From: Rhinopomastus cyanomelas | Taxonomy: Eukaryota; Chordata; Aves; Bucerotiformes; Rhinopomastidae | DNA length: 64,000 nucleotides | Direction: 5' to 3' | NCBI GenBank assembly: GCA_013400115.1 | Contig: VXBP01010361.1 | Coordinates: 236,326 to 300,325, forward strand | Part shown: positions 10,658-21,915 of the stretch, one piece after another | Layout of the letters: every line of letters begins with the position of its first letter | Numbering within the stretch: position 1 is the first letter of the stretch | Program-made: the position numbers and the translations under genes | Notes under the pieces: model-generated | The model's input: only the letters and a program-made list of their open reading frames with translations | The model's database searches: none | What the model was told of the DNA's origin: nothing

Positions 10658-11161
10658 TCCACAGGGTGAAATGCTTTAAGGCACCACGGTAATAAAGAGC
10701 AGAGCAAGTCCTGAGGTCACCCCGCAGCGCCACTGACCTTGCAACGAGAGCTGACTGTAGCATCTTCCCAAGTGTTCTCCTGGGGTCCATATGGGTAGAC
10801 TGGTAAAGCTGTTAACGTCCCCAATTAGGTTTTAATTTATCTTGGTTTCCTCAGAGTTGCCATTAAAAGTCCCACCGTGCAGCCGTTAAACCTCAACACT
10901 GTGCCGGCTGAGTTTGGTCAGGTGCTGGCTAGCAAACCTGGCTGGGGGCCACTGGCAGAGACTGGACTTGAATTGAGGTTTTTTAAAAGGGAAAAGAAGA
11001 AAACAACCCAGTGGGTGAGGGGGGTTTACCCCGGACATCTGTTCGATGTCTGACGAGAGGAGGGATAGGAGTGTTTTAAGAAAAAACAAATGAAGGCTTC
11101 CACATTCCCCGGGATAAAACCCATTTAACCCACTTGTCCAGCCCTTTCAAGAACTGACCAC
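10658..11161. other. Unique sequence
   Basis: AT-rich motifs (CCAATTAGGTTTTAATTTAT at about 10819-10838) without repeat character. It could be a regulatory element. Confidence 0.35.
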
Positions 11162-11297
11162 GTTGGCAGGGAGTCTCCTTCTCTGGGGATGTTTCAGACC
11201 CACCTGGCCATGTTCCTGTGTGACTTGGTCTAGGGGATCCTGCTGTGGCAGAGAGATTGGACTGGGTGATCTTTCGAGGTCCTTTCCAATCTGTAAT
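11162..11297 (+). mobile_element. CR1 type A tail (sense), left arm of tail-to-tail pair
   Basis: GGGAGTCTCCTTCTCTGGGG to CTTTCCAATCTGTAATC. It meets the antisense copy at ATCATAGAATCATTAG. Confidence 0.9.
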
Positions 11298-11462
11298 CAT
11301 AGAATCATTAGGGATTGGAAGGGACCTCAAAAGATCATCTATTCCAATCCCCCTGCCACAGCAGGATCCCCTAGATCCAGTCACACAGGAACACATCCAG
11401 GTGGGTCTTAAACATCTCCAGTGAAGGAGACTCCACAACCTCCCTGGGCAGCCTGTTCCAGT
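11296..11462 (-). mobile_element. CR1 type A tail (antisense), right arm of pair
   Basis: ATCATAGAATCATTAGGGAT to GGCAGCCTGTTCCAGTG. With 11162-11297 it forms a tail-to-tail inverted repeat. Confidence 0.9.
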
Positions 11463-12037
11463 GATTCTGTGATCAATGTAAGAAAGAGCTTCTTCGTGGT
11501 GAGGGTGCCAGAGCCCTGAAAGAGGCTGCCCAGGGCTGTTGTGGAGTCTCCTTCTCAGTTCAAGAGGGATATAGAGCTACTGGAGGGGAGTCTAGCATAA
11601 GGCAGTGAGGATGATGAAGGAGGTGGAGCACCTCCCTTATGTGGAGAGGCTGAGGGAGCTGGGTCTCTTGAGCTTGGAGGAGAGGAGACTGAGGGGTGAT
11701 CTCATTAATGTCTATAAATATGTAAAAGAGTGGGTGTCAGGAGGATGGAGCCAGGCTCTGCTCAGTGTCATCTAGTGATAGGACAAGGGGCAGTGAGTGT
11801 GAGCTGGAACATATGAGGTTCCACATCAATGTGAGAAGGGCCTTTTTCTTGTGAGGGTGACAGAGCCCTGGCAGGGGCTGCACAGGGAGGTTGTGGAGTC
11901 TCCTCTGGAGATGTTTAAACCCACCTGGACCTGTTCCTGTGCGACTGGATCTAGGGGATCCTGCTGTGGCAGGGGACTGGACTGGATGATCTTTCACGGT
12001 CCCTTCCCATCCCTAGTGCTCTGTGATCCTGTGAGGC
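11463..12037 (+). mobile_element. CR1 type A, two joined sense pieces
   Basis: A short piece (ATCAATGTAAGAAAGAGCTT to GGAGTCTCCTTCTCAG, to about 11557) is followed by a longer copy from TTCAAGAGGGATATAGAGCT to the tail CTCTGTGATCCTGTG. Confidence 0.9.
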
Positions 12038-12884
12038 AGATGTCATTGGAGCAATAACCAGTAGGATTTACGATGGCCAATTTATGTCTCCAACAGCTCA
12101 GACATGGTTTTGGGGGGCAGCAGAGCTCAGCACAGGCAGTTCTGTTCCTTCCTGCTCATTCTTCTCGCGGCCACCGATTCCAGCAGCACGTCTGGCGCGA
12201 TTGTTGATTGCTCAGCGCGACGGGATGACGAAGCCATTTGTTACTGGGAGACATCAGCACATGGGGCTGAGATCACTCCCCTCTCCTCGGGGCCGCTGGA
12301 GTGGAGGTGATGAAATCATGTGTTTACCCACGACGTATTAGATGCGTTTGATTGACTGGGGATCGATCTCCCTTCAGCCGACGGCGCTGATGAGGAAGGC
12401 TCTCGCCGCAGCGCCGCGGCCTTTCAAAACAGCCGTTAACATAATTATCGGGACGTGGGACCGCGGGGCGGCCCCGCGACACATGTTTGCAGTGAGAAGA
12501 GGACAGTTCTAGCGACTGAAAATAGAAGCCAGATGGAAAACTCATCCAGCTCCAAGGGGGGAAGGCAAAAAAAAAGAGCTCAACCTGTTGCAGGGATTTT
12601 TTTGTACGTTGGGAATGGTACCATGAATGTTTGGGATAACCCAAGTCACCAGTAGGTCTTTCCTGCCGTCGGTGAACTCCTGACCTCGTTTCCTTGGAGG
12701 GCTGTTAAAATGAAGTCAGAGGGCAAGCTGAGTTATTTGCCGGCACCGGTTTCACTTGTGTGGTCTAGAAAGTTAACAGATTTCCCTCCTCTTCCATGAG
12801 AGAGACGCAATGATGAGGGGAAGGGGAGATGTCTTGATTGACCACCCCAATGTACTGAGGGAACCGGGGCCTGGCTGGGTGACT
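12038..12884. other. Unique sequence, conserved-element candidate
   Basis: Mixed GC-rich (12355-12480) and AT-rich motifs. It includes TGTTTACC (about 12320, forkhead consensus) and AACATAATTATCGG (12438-12451). No coding homology. Confidence 0.4.
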
Positions 12885-13125
12885 TGGCCTCAAGTTGTGT
12901 CAGTGAAGGTTTAGATTGGATCTTGGGAGGAAGTTCTTTGGTGAGGGAATGGTTGGGTGCTGGAAGAGGCTGCCCAGGGAGGCGGTGGAGTCCCCGTCCC
13001 TGGAGGGGTTCAAAAGCCGGGTAGCCAGAGCACTTGAGGCTGTGGTGTAGGGGTTATGGAGCTGTTGGGCTGAGGGCTGGGCTTGCTGATCCTGGACGTC
13101 CTTTCAAGCTGTGGTGATCCTGTGA
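12885..13125 (+). mobile_element. CR1 type C 3' fragment
   Basis: GGCCTCAAGTTGTGTCAGTG to GCTGTGGTGATCCTGTG. A 45-bp type C piece (CCCTGGAGGTGTTTAAAAAG) recurs just after it, up to about 13171. Confidence 0.9.
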
Positions 13126-13171
13126 CATGCATTCCTGGAGCAGTCCTTCCCTGGAGGTGTTTAAAAAGCAA

Positions 13172-13392
13172 GTAGCTGGAGCCCAGCATCTAACGTCACC
13201 ACAGTGGGGCACTCAGGGCCACAGCCAGGCTGCCCTTCAACTCCACCAGGGATGGAGACTCCCCCACTGCCCTGGGCAGTCCAGTCCAGCCTCTGATCAC
13301 CCTTTCCCTGAGGAAGGGCTTCCTGACATCCAGCCTAACCCTCCTCTGGTGCAGCTTCAGGCCCTGCCCTCTCATTCTGACACTGGTTGACT
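13172..13392 (-). mobile_element. CR1 type B (antisense)
   Basis: GCCCAGCATCTAACGTCACC to CCCTCTCATTCTGACACTGG. It is interrupted at its 3' (left) end by the type C piece. Confidence 0.85.
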
Positions 13393-14639
13393 CTTCTAAG
13401 GGTTTGCAGAATTACAACACACTCTTCTCTCTCTGTTGGGATGAAGTGGTGGGATGATTTGATGCTGCAGGGATGTGAAGCAGAGGCAAGTAACTTATGT
13501 GGAGCATGAGCCCGTTGCTGTCACTTCCTACTGTCCATCCAGGTTAGCCAGCTGGTTTGGGTTGGGGTGGGAGGATCTCAAGGAGATCTTCAGGCAGTCC
13601 AACAGCCTGAAGACTTAGGGAAAACGGAACAAGAAAGGGGAGTTTTATTCTCTCCTGTTTTTTTCCAACCTCTGGGTCGTGTCCTCTTTCAGCTGCACTA
13701 GACAGAAGGTCTTACTGTGATGCTCTGCCGGTCCCCTGCGACCCTACAGACCATTAAAAACGCTGGGCTTGAAGCGAGCAGCTACAAATTTGCCTGCCTG
13801 CGTGCAGAGCTCTCCTCACAGCTCTGTAAATCCAAGAGTTCTGTGGTTTCAGGGTCTCAGCCGGGCTTTGATGAGTCCCATTTCTCATCCAGACGCGGTG
13901 ATGCTCCCTGCTCCGGAGGCGAGGTCTTAAATCAGGGGAGCTGAATATTCCTGGGGCACGCTTAAATCAGCTCTAAGTGACTTAATTCAACTCAGGTTGA
14001 TTCCTTATCGATTTAAATGACTCATTTAATCTAAACTTTAATGTCAATCAATCTTCCTACCTTGCTGCTCTCATCTTCTGAGGCCAAAAAAATAGGATCC
14101 AGCTGTTTGTGTTTAGGTCTGTGAGTGGCTGCCAAGGCAGAGAAATGCGGTTTCTTTCGGTGTGCAGTTATCCAAGCATTCCTGAAGGCTGGCTTCTCGG
14201 GTCGGGGGGCACATGCCTTGGCATCTCTAGGGCCAGAAGAGGTGTGGAGGAGTCGTCTCGTCCAGCTCTTGTGCAGAGCGGTGCGCAGGAGCTTCCTCCT
14301 TTCCATCTTGACTAGTATTTATTACTTAACAGCTACCCTCCTCTCTCATCTCATTTTTATCTAACCTGAACAACAATATTTGAGCCTTCCTTCCCTCCTT
14401 CTTCTGTGTCTTCCAGACCTCTGAGCATTGCTGCTGCTCTTCACCAGCTCTCTCCAGCAGGTCTGTGTCTTTCCAGCAGCACAGGACCTTTGCAAAAGAT
14501 GCAGCGCTGGCCTCGCTTCGTGGCTTTGACACCCGGGCTGTGCCAGATGGAGAGGGTAAAGGAGTAGGATTTCTTGTGTTGTGTGAAAACCTCAGGGCTG
14601 ATCCCAGTTCTTCACCTTCAAAGGGGCAGTGTCCAGCAC
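13393..14639. other. Unique sequence
   Basis: More than 1.2 kb without CR1. AT-rich at 13975-14050 (TTAAATGACTCATTTAATCT). No gene evidence. Confidence 0.4.
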
Positions 14640-15275
14640 TGGACACCTCCAGTGTGCACTGGCAGCCCAGAGAGCCAACCGTGTCCTGGGCTGCAGCAAA
14701 AGAAGCAGGGACAGTCAGTGAGGAGGGGGATTCTCCCCCTCTACTCTGCACTGGTGGGACCCCACCTGGAGTTCAGAGTCCAGTTCTGGAGTCCTCATTA
14801 TAAGAAGGACACTTTGCTCCTCTAGGGGGTTCAGAGAAGAGCAACTCCAATGCTCAGAGAGCTGGAGAACTTCCCCTCTGAGGACAGGCTGAGCAAGGTG
14901 GGGTTGTGCAGCCTGGAGAAGAGTTGGCTCCCAGGTGACCTTCCAGCAGCTTCCCAATCTCTGAAGGAAGGGGGCTACAAGAAAGCTGGGGAGGGCTTTT
15001 GACAGGGATGGTAGTGAGAGGACAAGGGGAAAGGGTTCCAGACTTGGAGAGGGGAGACTGAGGTTGGCCATGAGGAACCAGTTCTTTGCTGTGAGGGTGC
15101 TGAGATGCTGGAACAGGTTGCCCCAAGACAGCTGTGACTGCCCCATCCCTGGCAGTGTTGAAGGGCAGGTTGTGTGGGGCCTGAGTGACCTGCTCTAGTG
15201 AAGGTGTCCCTGCCTGTGCAGGGGGGTTGGAGCTGGGTGATCTTTGAGGTCCCCTCCATCCCTGGCCATGCTGTG
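14640..15275 (+). mobile_element. CR1 type F, longest copy
   Basis: TGGACACCTCCAGTGTGCAC through TCTACTCTGCACTGGTGGGA to the tail GATCTTTGAGGTCCCCTCCA. Confidence 0.85.
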
Positions 15276-15382
15276 ATGTTGAATGCTTTGAATAGACAGA
15301 TGGCAGTTCTATGGCTGGGGAAAGTCTGTTGAGTATTGCCCTTGGCACCTTGAATTTCCACTGACACAGGTGGGAACTGTTG

Positions 15383-15680
15383 GTGCACGGCTGGTGCTGC
15401 TCTCTTCTCCCAAATTCCTAATGACAGGATGAGAGGAAATGGCCTCAAGTTGCATCAGGGGAGGTTTAGATTGGATTTTAGGAAGAAGTTCTTTGCTGAG
15501 AGAGTGGTTGGGCACTGGAACAGGCTACCCAGGGAGGTGGTGGAGTCCCCATCCTTGGAGGGGTTTAAAAAGTGAGTAGCTGGAGCACTTGAGGCTGTGG
15601 TCTAAGGGTTATGGAGCTGTTGGTCTCAGGGCTGGACTTGTTGATCTTGGAGGCCCTTTCCAGCCAGTGTGATTCTACCA
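15383..15680 (+). mobile_element. CR1 type C 3' fragment
   Basis: GGTGCTGCTCTCTTCTCCCA to GGCCCTTTCCAGCCAGTG and ATTCTACC. Confidence 0.9.
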
Positions 15681-15899
15681 TTGTGTGCCAGGGACTATCC
15701 AGAACCTTGTCCAGCAGGAAAACAGCTGGCAGAGCCATCCCAAAAAGGGGAGCCAGCTCCATATCCCAAATTCTAAGGAAAACAGCGGATGAGGAAGTAA
15801 CCTCCAATAGAGGTGCAGAATCAGCAGCGAGCGGCACAAAACAGACCACCCCAGGGTTTCATTCACCCAGCGGCTCGTTCCAGCTGAGAGCTTATCCAT

Positions 15900-16292
15900 G
15901 GTCACAGAATCATTAGGGATGGGAAGGGACCTCAAAAGATCATCCACTCCAGTCCCCCTGACACAGCAGGATCCCTAGATCCAGTCACACAGGAACATGT
16001 CCAGGTGGGTTTGAAGTGTCTCCAGAGAAGGAGACTCCACAACCCCCCTGGGCAGCCCCTGCCAGGGCTCTGTCACCCTCACTGGGAAGAAGTTCCTTCT
16101 CATATTGATGTGGAACCTCCTCTGTTCCAGCTCACACCCACTGCCCCTTGTCCTATCACTAGATGACACTGAGCAGAGCCTGGCTCCATCCTCCTCACAC
16201 CCATCCTTCACATATTTATGGACATTAATGAGGTCACCCCTCAGTCTCCTCCAAGCTCAAGAGCCCCAGCTCCCTCAGCCTCTCCTCATATG
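15900..16292 (-). mobile_element. CR1 type A (antisense)
   Basis: GGTCACAGAATCATTAGGGA to AGCTCCCTCAGCCTCTCCTC; nearly full consensus over 390 bp. Confidence 0.9.
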
Positions 16293-17017
16293 ATGTTGAC
16301 ATTGTTCCCAGTGGGAACTGGGACAACCTGCTGACTACTACTGCATGGCACGTATGCCACCAGCTCTGCACCACCCCGTGTGCCTCCCGGAACAGGGCTG
16401 TCCTGAAACCTGAGAGCCCCTTCTCCGTCTGTCGGACGCGTGGCAGCCCTCCCAGAGCTGCTTTCAATTGTGGTCGCAGCCAGAAGCCCACTTGAGCGCG
16501 GCCAGCCCGGCTCAGATCCTTCAGAGATGGCACTTCTGCTGTAAATCTCCTGCTCCCGTCCGCGCTCCCTGGCATCCAAAAAACTCCTTCTGAGCTGAAA
16601 ATTGGCACATCTGGCCCTGGCTGGGTAAGAGAGTTTTTCCATGAGGGGAGAAAGAATGAGCTTCAGCTGGTTTCAATTCAGGAACCTGGTAGAGGGTGGG
16701 TGAGGGGGTGTTGGGATGGAAATGTTTGAAATCTCCTGCACACACCCCCTTTTTTGTTGGTTTGGGTTTGTTTTGCTCTGAGCCGTTGGAACATCAAACA
16801 TTTCCTGGTTCAGCCAGAGAAGAAAGCCTGGAGAGGTGAGTTCCCAAGGCCGTGCAGCTCTCCTCAATGGCTGTGGAGGGTTTGTGTCTTCCAGCTGGCT
16901 GATTCTGTGGTTCTTGGGATGAAGGACCGAGTTTGGGTTCCTCGTGCCCTGGAAGAACACCTGGCTGTGGAGTCAACCTCTAGTCTGGGTTTTGTGGCTG
17001 CTAGGACGTTGAATTGT
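16293..17017. other. Unique sequence
   Basis: No repeat is recognised. Minus frames of about 120 codons (16234-16642) lack any domain. Confidence 0.4.
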
Positions 17018-17297
17018 GGCTCTGCTGAGGGGCACCCAGTGATAGGACTGGAGTGTGAGATAGGAACGGAGGAGGTTCCACATCAGTGTGAGAAGGAACT
17101 TGTTCCCAGTGAGGGTGACAGAGCCCTGGCAGGGGCTGCCCAGGGGAGTTGTGGAGTCTCCTTCTCTGGAGACATTTCAAACCCATTTGGCCATGATCCT
17201 GTGTGACTGGATCTGGGGGATCCTGCTGTGTCAGGGGGATTGGCCTGGGTGATCTTTCGAGATCCCTTCTGATACCTAATAATCTGTGGTTCTGTGA
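17018..17297 (+). mobile_element. CR1 type A, first of a tandem pair
   Basis: GGCTCTGCTGAGGGGCACCC to AATAATCTGTGGTTCTGTG; the next copy starts at once. Confidence 0.9.
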
Positions 17298-17580
17298 TAG
17301 GACAAGGGGCACTAGGTGTGAGCTGAAACAGAGGAGGTTCCACATCAATGTGAGAAGGACCTTCTTCCCAGTGAGGGAAAGGGCTGCCCAGGGGGGTTGT
17401 GGAGTCTCCTTCTCTGGAGATGTTTCAAACCCATCTGGATGTGTTCCTGTGTGACTTGGTCTAGGTGGTCCTGCTCCAGCCAGAGATTGGACTGGATGAT
17501 CTTTCAAGGTCACTTCCACTCTGTAATCGTCTGTGATGATGCTGGAGGTCCCTTCCAGCCATGAGGATTCTGATTCCTGA
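17298..17580 (+). mobile_element. CR1 type A, second of pair, with a type C tail end
   Basis: GATAGGACAAGGGGCACTAG to a type A tail, then GATGCTGGAGGTCCCTTCC and ATGAGGATTCTGATTCC (type C). Confidence 0.85.
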
Positions 17581-18065
17581 TAGCCTGCTGCTTTCTTTGT
17601 CCTGTCTTCTGAGTAAGTGATGGAGACTTCCCCAGCCCACATCTTTCATCTCTTGCCCATTCCTACCCTGTAGCCCTACCCAAGATTTATTGTCCTGTCA
17701 GCCACAGACCTAAAAATGGATGGTTGCCTTCCTGCCAACACCCACCATCTTGGAAGGTTTGTTGCCATGGGCACGCTCAGGCTTCTTTGGAAGAAGCTGG
17801 GATCATTTCTTCCAGCAGGTAGACCAGGGCTTTATGGGCTCAGAATGTTCTACTCTGGTTTCTGTGCAGTTCATCTCCATCCTCCCCGTTCTCAGACCCT
17901 TCCAGTCTTGAGCAGAGACACATCTTGTGGCAGTGCTCCCAGTGAGGGACATGGATGTGATTGCCTTCTTTTTGTAGTGTCTTCTGTCGTCTGTTCTACT
18001 TTGTTTTGAAGCTCTCACAGGGTGTTTTCCACCTCAGCTCCATCAGGTCTTGCTTCTGGTCCTCC
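17581..18065. other. Unique sequence
   Basis: Nothing is recognised. Confidence 0.4.
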
Positions 18066-18590
18066 TGCAGACCAGGATCAGCAAGTCCAGCCCTCACCCA
18101 ATATCTTTCTAACCCCTACACCACGGCCTTAAGTGCTCCAGCTACTTGGTTTTTCAGCAACTCCAGGGATGGGGACTCCACCACCTCCCTGGGCAGCCTC
18201 TTCCAGTGCCCAACCACTCTCTCAGCAAAGAACTTCTTCTGAAGATCCAGTCTAAACCTCCCTTGAGGCCACTTCCCCTTGTCCTATTGTTAGGAATTCA
18301 GGAGAAGAGAACACCAGCCTGGCTACAACCTCCTTCGAGGAAGCTCTCTCAGCCTCCTCTTCTCTAGACTCAATAACCCCAGGTCCCTCAGCCACTCTCC
18401 ATAGGGTCTGTTCTCTAGCCCCTCTCCCCAGCCTCGTTGCCTTTCCCTGGCCCCGCTCCAGCCCCTCGGTGTCCTTCTGATCCTGTGGCAACCAAAACTG
18501 GCAGTCCCTCTTCCCCCAGCCTGTAGCCATGCAGCCTGCAAACCTGGCTGGCCACCAGATTTTGGGCAAGCAGGAGCCCAGCCAGCGCAG
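18066..18590 (-). mobile_element. CR1 type C (antisense), long
   Basis: ACCAGGATCAGCAAGTCCAG to CCTCTCCCCAGCCTCGTTGC and on to CCAAAACTGGCAGTCCC. Confidence 0.85.
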
Positions 18591-18925
18591 GAGCAATTAA
18601 AAGACTCCGCGTAGCCCCAGTGCTCCTCCACCGTGTTTTATTTGTGAGCTCTTAATGTTTTAGAGTCCCTTTGTCTTGGGTCCATGTGGAAAAGCGGACA
18701 GCGCTGTGTTTTAACTGTAATTATGTGGATTTGAAAGTTTCCCTTTTCCATTCTCTTTTTTACTGTCTGAGCCTTAAACGCCCCAACGAGCTATAATCAG
18801 CTGCAAAAGGGAGCCATGTGCGGCGCACATGGCGACAGTGCTTCTTGCCTGCTGCGCTCCGCAGCGGCCACCACGTGGGGCTTCCTCTCCAGGAGGGATT
18901 CTTGCCTTTCACGTGTTGTCTTCAT
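18591..18925. other. Unique sequence with an E-box palindrome
   Basis: Non-repetitive. It holds the 21-bp perfect palindrome at 18813-18833 and AT-rich motifs (TAACTGTAATTATGTGG, about 18712-18728). Candidate regulatory element. Confidence 0.4.
18813..18833. promoter_or_regulatory. 21-bp perfect palindrome with paired E-boxes
   Basis: Arms GCCATGTGCG and CGCACATGGC around a single G. Each arm has CATGTG/CACATG, a bHLH E-box, with centres about 10 bases apart. Function is unproven. Confidence 0.4.
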
Positions 18926-19165
18926 AGACTCACAGAGTGACCGGGGCTGGAGGGGACCTCAAAGATCACCCAGTCCCAACCCCCTGCACAGGCAGGGTCA
19001 CCTTCACTGGAGCAGGTCACTCAGGGTCCCACACAACCTGCCCTTCAACACTGCCAGGGATGGGGCAGCCACAACTGCCTTGGGCAACCTGCTCCAGCAT
19101 CTCCCCACCCTCACAGCAAAGAACTGGTTCCTCATGGCCAACCTCAGTCTCCCCTCTCAGTCGCA
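18926..19165 (-). mobile_element. CR1 type F tail (antisense)
   Basis: GACTCACAGAGTGACCGGGG to CCAACCTCAGTCTCCCC. Confidence 0.9.
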
Positions 19166-19270
19166 AACCAACTGGTTTGTTTTGTTGTTCAATTGGGAAT
19201 TTACTCCTTCACAAACCATAATAAGAATTGTCCTCGAGTCTCATAGTCAGAGTGACAAGTCTTTTACTTT

Positions 19271-19605
19271 GTAGTTAGGGATTGGAGGGACCTTGAAAGA
19301 TCATCCAGTTCAATCCTCCTGCCACAGCAGGGTCCCCTAGACCAAGTCAGAGAATCACAGAGCATTAGGGATTGGAAGGGACCTCGAAAGACCATCCAGT
19401 CCAGTTCCCCTGCCACAGCAGGATCCCCTAGATCCAATTGCACAGGGCTGCATCCAGGTGGGGTTTGAAGGTCTCCAGAGCAGAAGAGCCTGTGCCAGGG
19501 CTCTGTCACCCTCACAGGAAAGAAGTTTCTCCTCGAGCTGAGGTGGAACCTTCCGTGTTCAACTTCATCACCATTCTTCCTTGCTCTATGACCCTGCCTC
19601 ACAGA
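19271..19605 (-). mobile_element. CR1 type A (antisense), duplicated tail
   Basis: A tail (19274-19348) ends at GACCAAGTCA. A second tail (AGAATCACAGAGCATTAGGG) with ORF2 end follows to about 19600. Confidence 0.85.
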
Positions 19606-20565
19606 AAAGAGACTGGCCTCTTCCATCCTCTTTGTTTCTGTGTTTTCTAGTAGACTTCTTCAAGGTAGGCCCTGTTCTCCCCTGACTTCTTCAAGGCAGG
19701 CCCTGTTCTCCCCAGAAAGCTCCATTTTTTACCAGAAGGAAAGTCTTTTATGGAAAACACTCCATCAAAGGAATCATGACAAACTTCAGCTCCATTCTCC
19801 CCAGCTGGTGCTTCTGGTTTTCGGTCACCGCAGGTATCGTAACTGGTGTGGCTTTGGTAGGTGATGTGTTTTGGACCGGCTAGTGGAAGAGAAGGTCTGT
19901 TGAGGGAGAAGAGTGTGTGGAACAAAGAGGAACCATTTGCTTTGTAATGAAGCAAAAGAAAGGAGAAGTGGGTGAAAAGAGACACCTGGGGCATCCTGTT
20001 GCTCCAGACACACTCCCGCACACGCTCAGCCGCTCTTCAAGAGAAGGAACTTCCCAAGCTGTTCCAAACCTTCCCAGGACAGACCTCCCACAAATGATAA
20101 CTCCTCGAGAGCCTGGGCGTCTCCAAAGACGTACGCGGCTTCAAAAGGGAATCCCCTCCGATGATTGGAACCGTGCAGCCTCCCCATCTGGATTTGAGCT
20201 CCAGTAATGCGGGTCAGGACCTTGTCCATACGTAGTTAAAAAATACTGTAAGAAAGCAGCTTTTTAGTGCTTCCAGATGTGGGGAGAACGTTTTTCTATT
20301 TGAAATACAATGAGAAAGCTTCGTCGAGCTTCTTTGGACGCAAACGTCTAGGAAAGCTCGGCGAAGGTAAACGTCGCGCCAAAGAGTAGCGGCAGCATTC
20401 GGGCCGGTGAGTTCAGGAGCTGGCAGCCTGGTGAGCTACCACAGAGCAGCAGGTTTGCGGGCTCTCCTGTAAATGGGGTTTTGTTCCAATCCAGTAGGGC
20501 AGATGGAAACCGAAAGGGAAGTGCGCGTCCAGGTGGGAGACGGAAGGGATCTGCCTGTCTGCAGA
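19606..20565. other. Unique sequence with short tandem duplication
   Basis: GACTTCTTCAAGG(T/C)AGGCC is tandemly duplicated at 19652-19713 (unit about 31 bp). Otherwise no repeat or gene. Confidence 0.45.
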
Positions 20566-20730
20566 CGAGATCATAGAACCATAGAGTCATAGAATCATTA
20601 GGGATTGGAAGGGACCTCGACAGTTCATCCAGTTCAATCCCCCTGCCACAGCAGGATCACCCAGGCCAAGTCACATAAGAACACATCCAGGTGGGTCTTA
20701 AATGTCTCCAGTGAAGGAGACTCTACCCGC
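20566..20730 (-). mobile_element. CR1 type A tail (antisense)
   Basis: GATCATAGAACCATAGAGTC to CAGTGAAGGAGACTCTACC. Confidence 0.9.
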
Positions 20731-20767
20731 TTGCCAGTTTCGGATGCGGATGGTTGATTGATATCAA

Positions 20768-20940
20768 TGGGTGACAGAGCACTGGAAGGGGCTGCCCAGT
20801 TTGTGGAGTCTCCTTCTCTGGAGATGTTTCAAACCCACCTGGGCACGTTCCTGTGCGACTTGGTCTAGGTGACCCTGCTCTAGCAGTGGATGATCCTTCA
20901 AGGTCCCTTCCAATCCCTAATGTTCTGTGATCCTGTGACT
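20768..20940 (+). mobile_element. CR1 type A tail (sense)
   Basis: GGGTGACAGAGCACTGGAAG to GTTCTGTGATCCTGTGAC. With the copy at 20566 it makes an inverted pair separated by 37 bp of unique DNA. Confidence 0.9.
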
Positions 20941-21152
20941 GGTAATTTCTTGTCCTTGGAGACTTGAAATCAGCAAAATACTGTTTTGAATTTGGCCCAG
21001 ATATTTTCTTTCTTCATAAAGCAGCTGAGGTTGAAGTGTTCGCTCAGTTTCTTTTTTATGGGGTTTTGTGTTACATTAGGTACCACATGTTTCACTTGGA
21101 TTTTTATTTCTGAGGGTTTGTGGGGTTTCCCTCTGCTTTTTTCTCCCCTTTC

Positions 21153-21330
21153 ACAGGATGGTTGAGGCTGGAGAAGCCCTCTGAGCTCAACCAGCCCAGA
21201 CCAGGGCACTAAGGGCCACAGCCAGGCTGCCCTTCAACACCCCCAGGGATGGGGACTCCACCACTGCCCTGGGCAGCCCAGTCCAGCCTCTGATCACCCT
21301 TTCCATGAGGAAGGGCTTCCTGACATCCAG
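21153..21330 (-). mobile_element. CR1 type B (antisense)
   Basis: TCACAGGATGGTTGAGGCTG to CTGACATCCAGTCTGAGG; ORF2 is cut where a sense type E copy begins. Confidence 0.85.
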
Positions 21331-21702
21331 TCTGAGGAAGAGAAGGCTAAAGGGAGACCTCATGGCTCTCTACAGCTGTATGAAAGGATGTTGTGGAGAG
21401 GTTGGTGCTGGTCTCTGCTCACAAGCAATTAGCAACAGAACCAAAGGGAAGGACTTCAAGCCCCAACAGGGGTGGGTTAGACTGGCTATCAGGAAGAAAT
21501 TCTTCATGGAGAGAGTGGTCAGGGACTGGACTGAGCTGGCCAGGGTCGTGGTTGAGTCCCCATCCCTGGATGAGGTTAAAAGTTGCTTAGATGTGGTGTT
21601 GGGGGAGGTGGTTTAGGGGTGACCTTGCAGAGTATGATTGATGGTTGGTCTTGATGATCCCAGGAGTCTTTTCTGACCTGAATGATTCTATGGTTCTGCA
21701 AT
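21331..21702 (+). mobile_element. CR1 type E (sense)
   Basis: GAGAAGGCTAAAGGGAGACC to ACCTGAATGATTCTATGG. A frame of 103 codons reads the ORF2 C-terminus (LAIRKKFFMERVVRDW). Confidence 0.9.
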
Positions 21703-21915
21703 AAGATTGGAAGACACCTCTGAGATCATCCAGCCCAACCATCACCCCAACCCCACCCTGCCCACTGAACCCCGTTCCCTAGTGCGGCTTTGAACCCCTA
21801 CAGGGACAGCGACTCCACTCCCTCACTGAGCAGCCTGTTCCAACCTCTGACCACTCTGTTGGGAAGAGCTTTTCCCTAATATCCCACTTGAACCTTCACA
21901 GGGACAACCATCCAC
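21703..21915 (-). mobile_element. CR1, further subfamily (antisense)
   Basis: ATAAGATTGGAAGACACCTC to CCACTTGAACCTTCACAGGG. It resembles the antisense of type E but with distinct wording (CCTCACTGAGCAGCCTGTTC). Confidence 0.75.
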
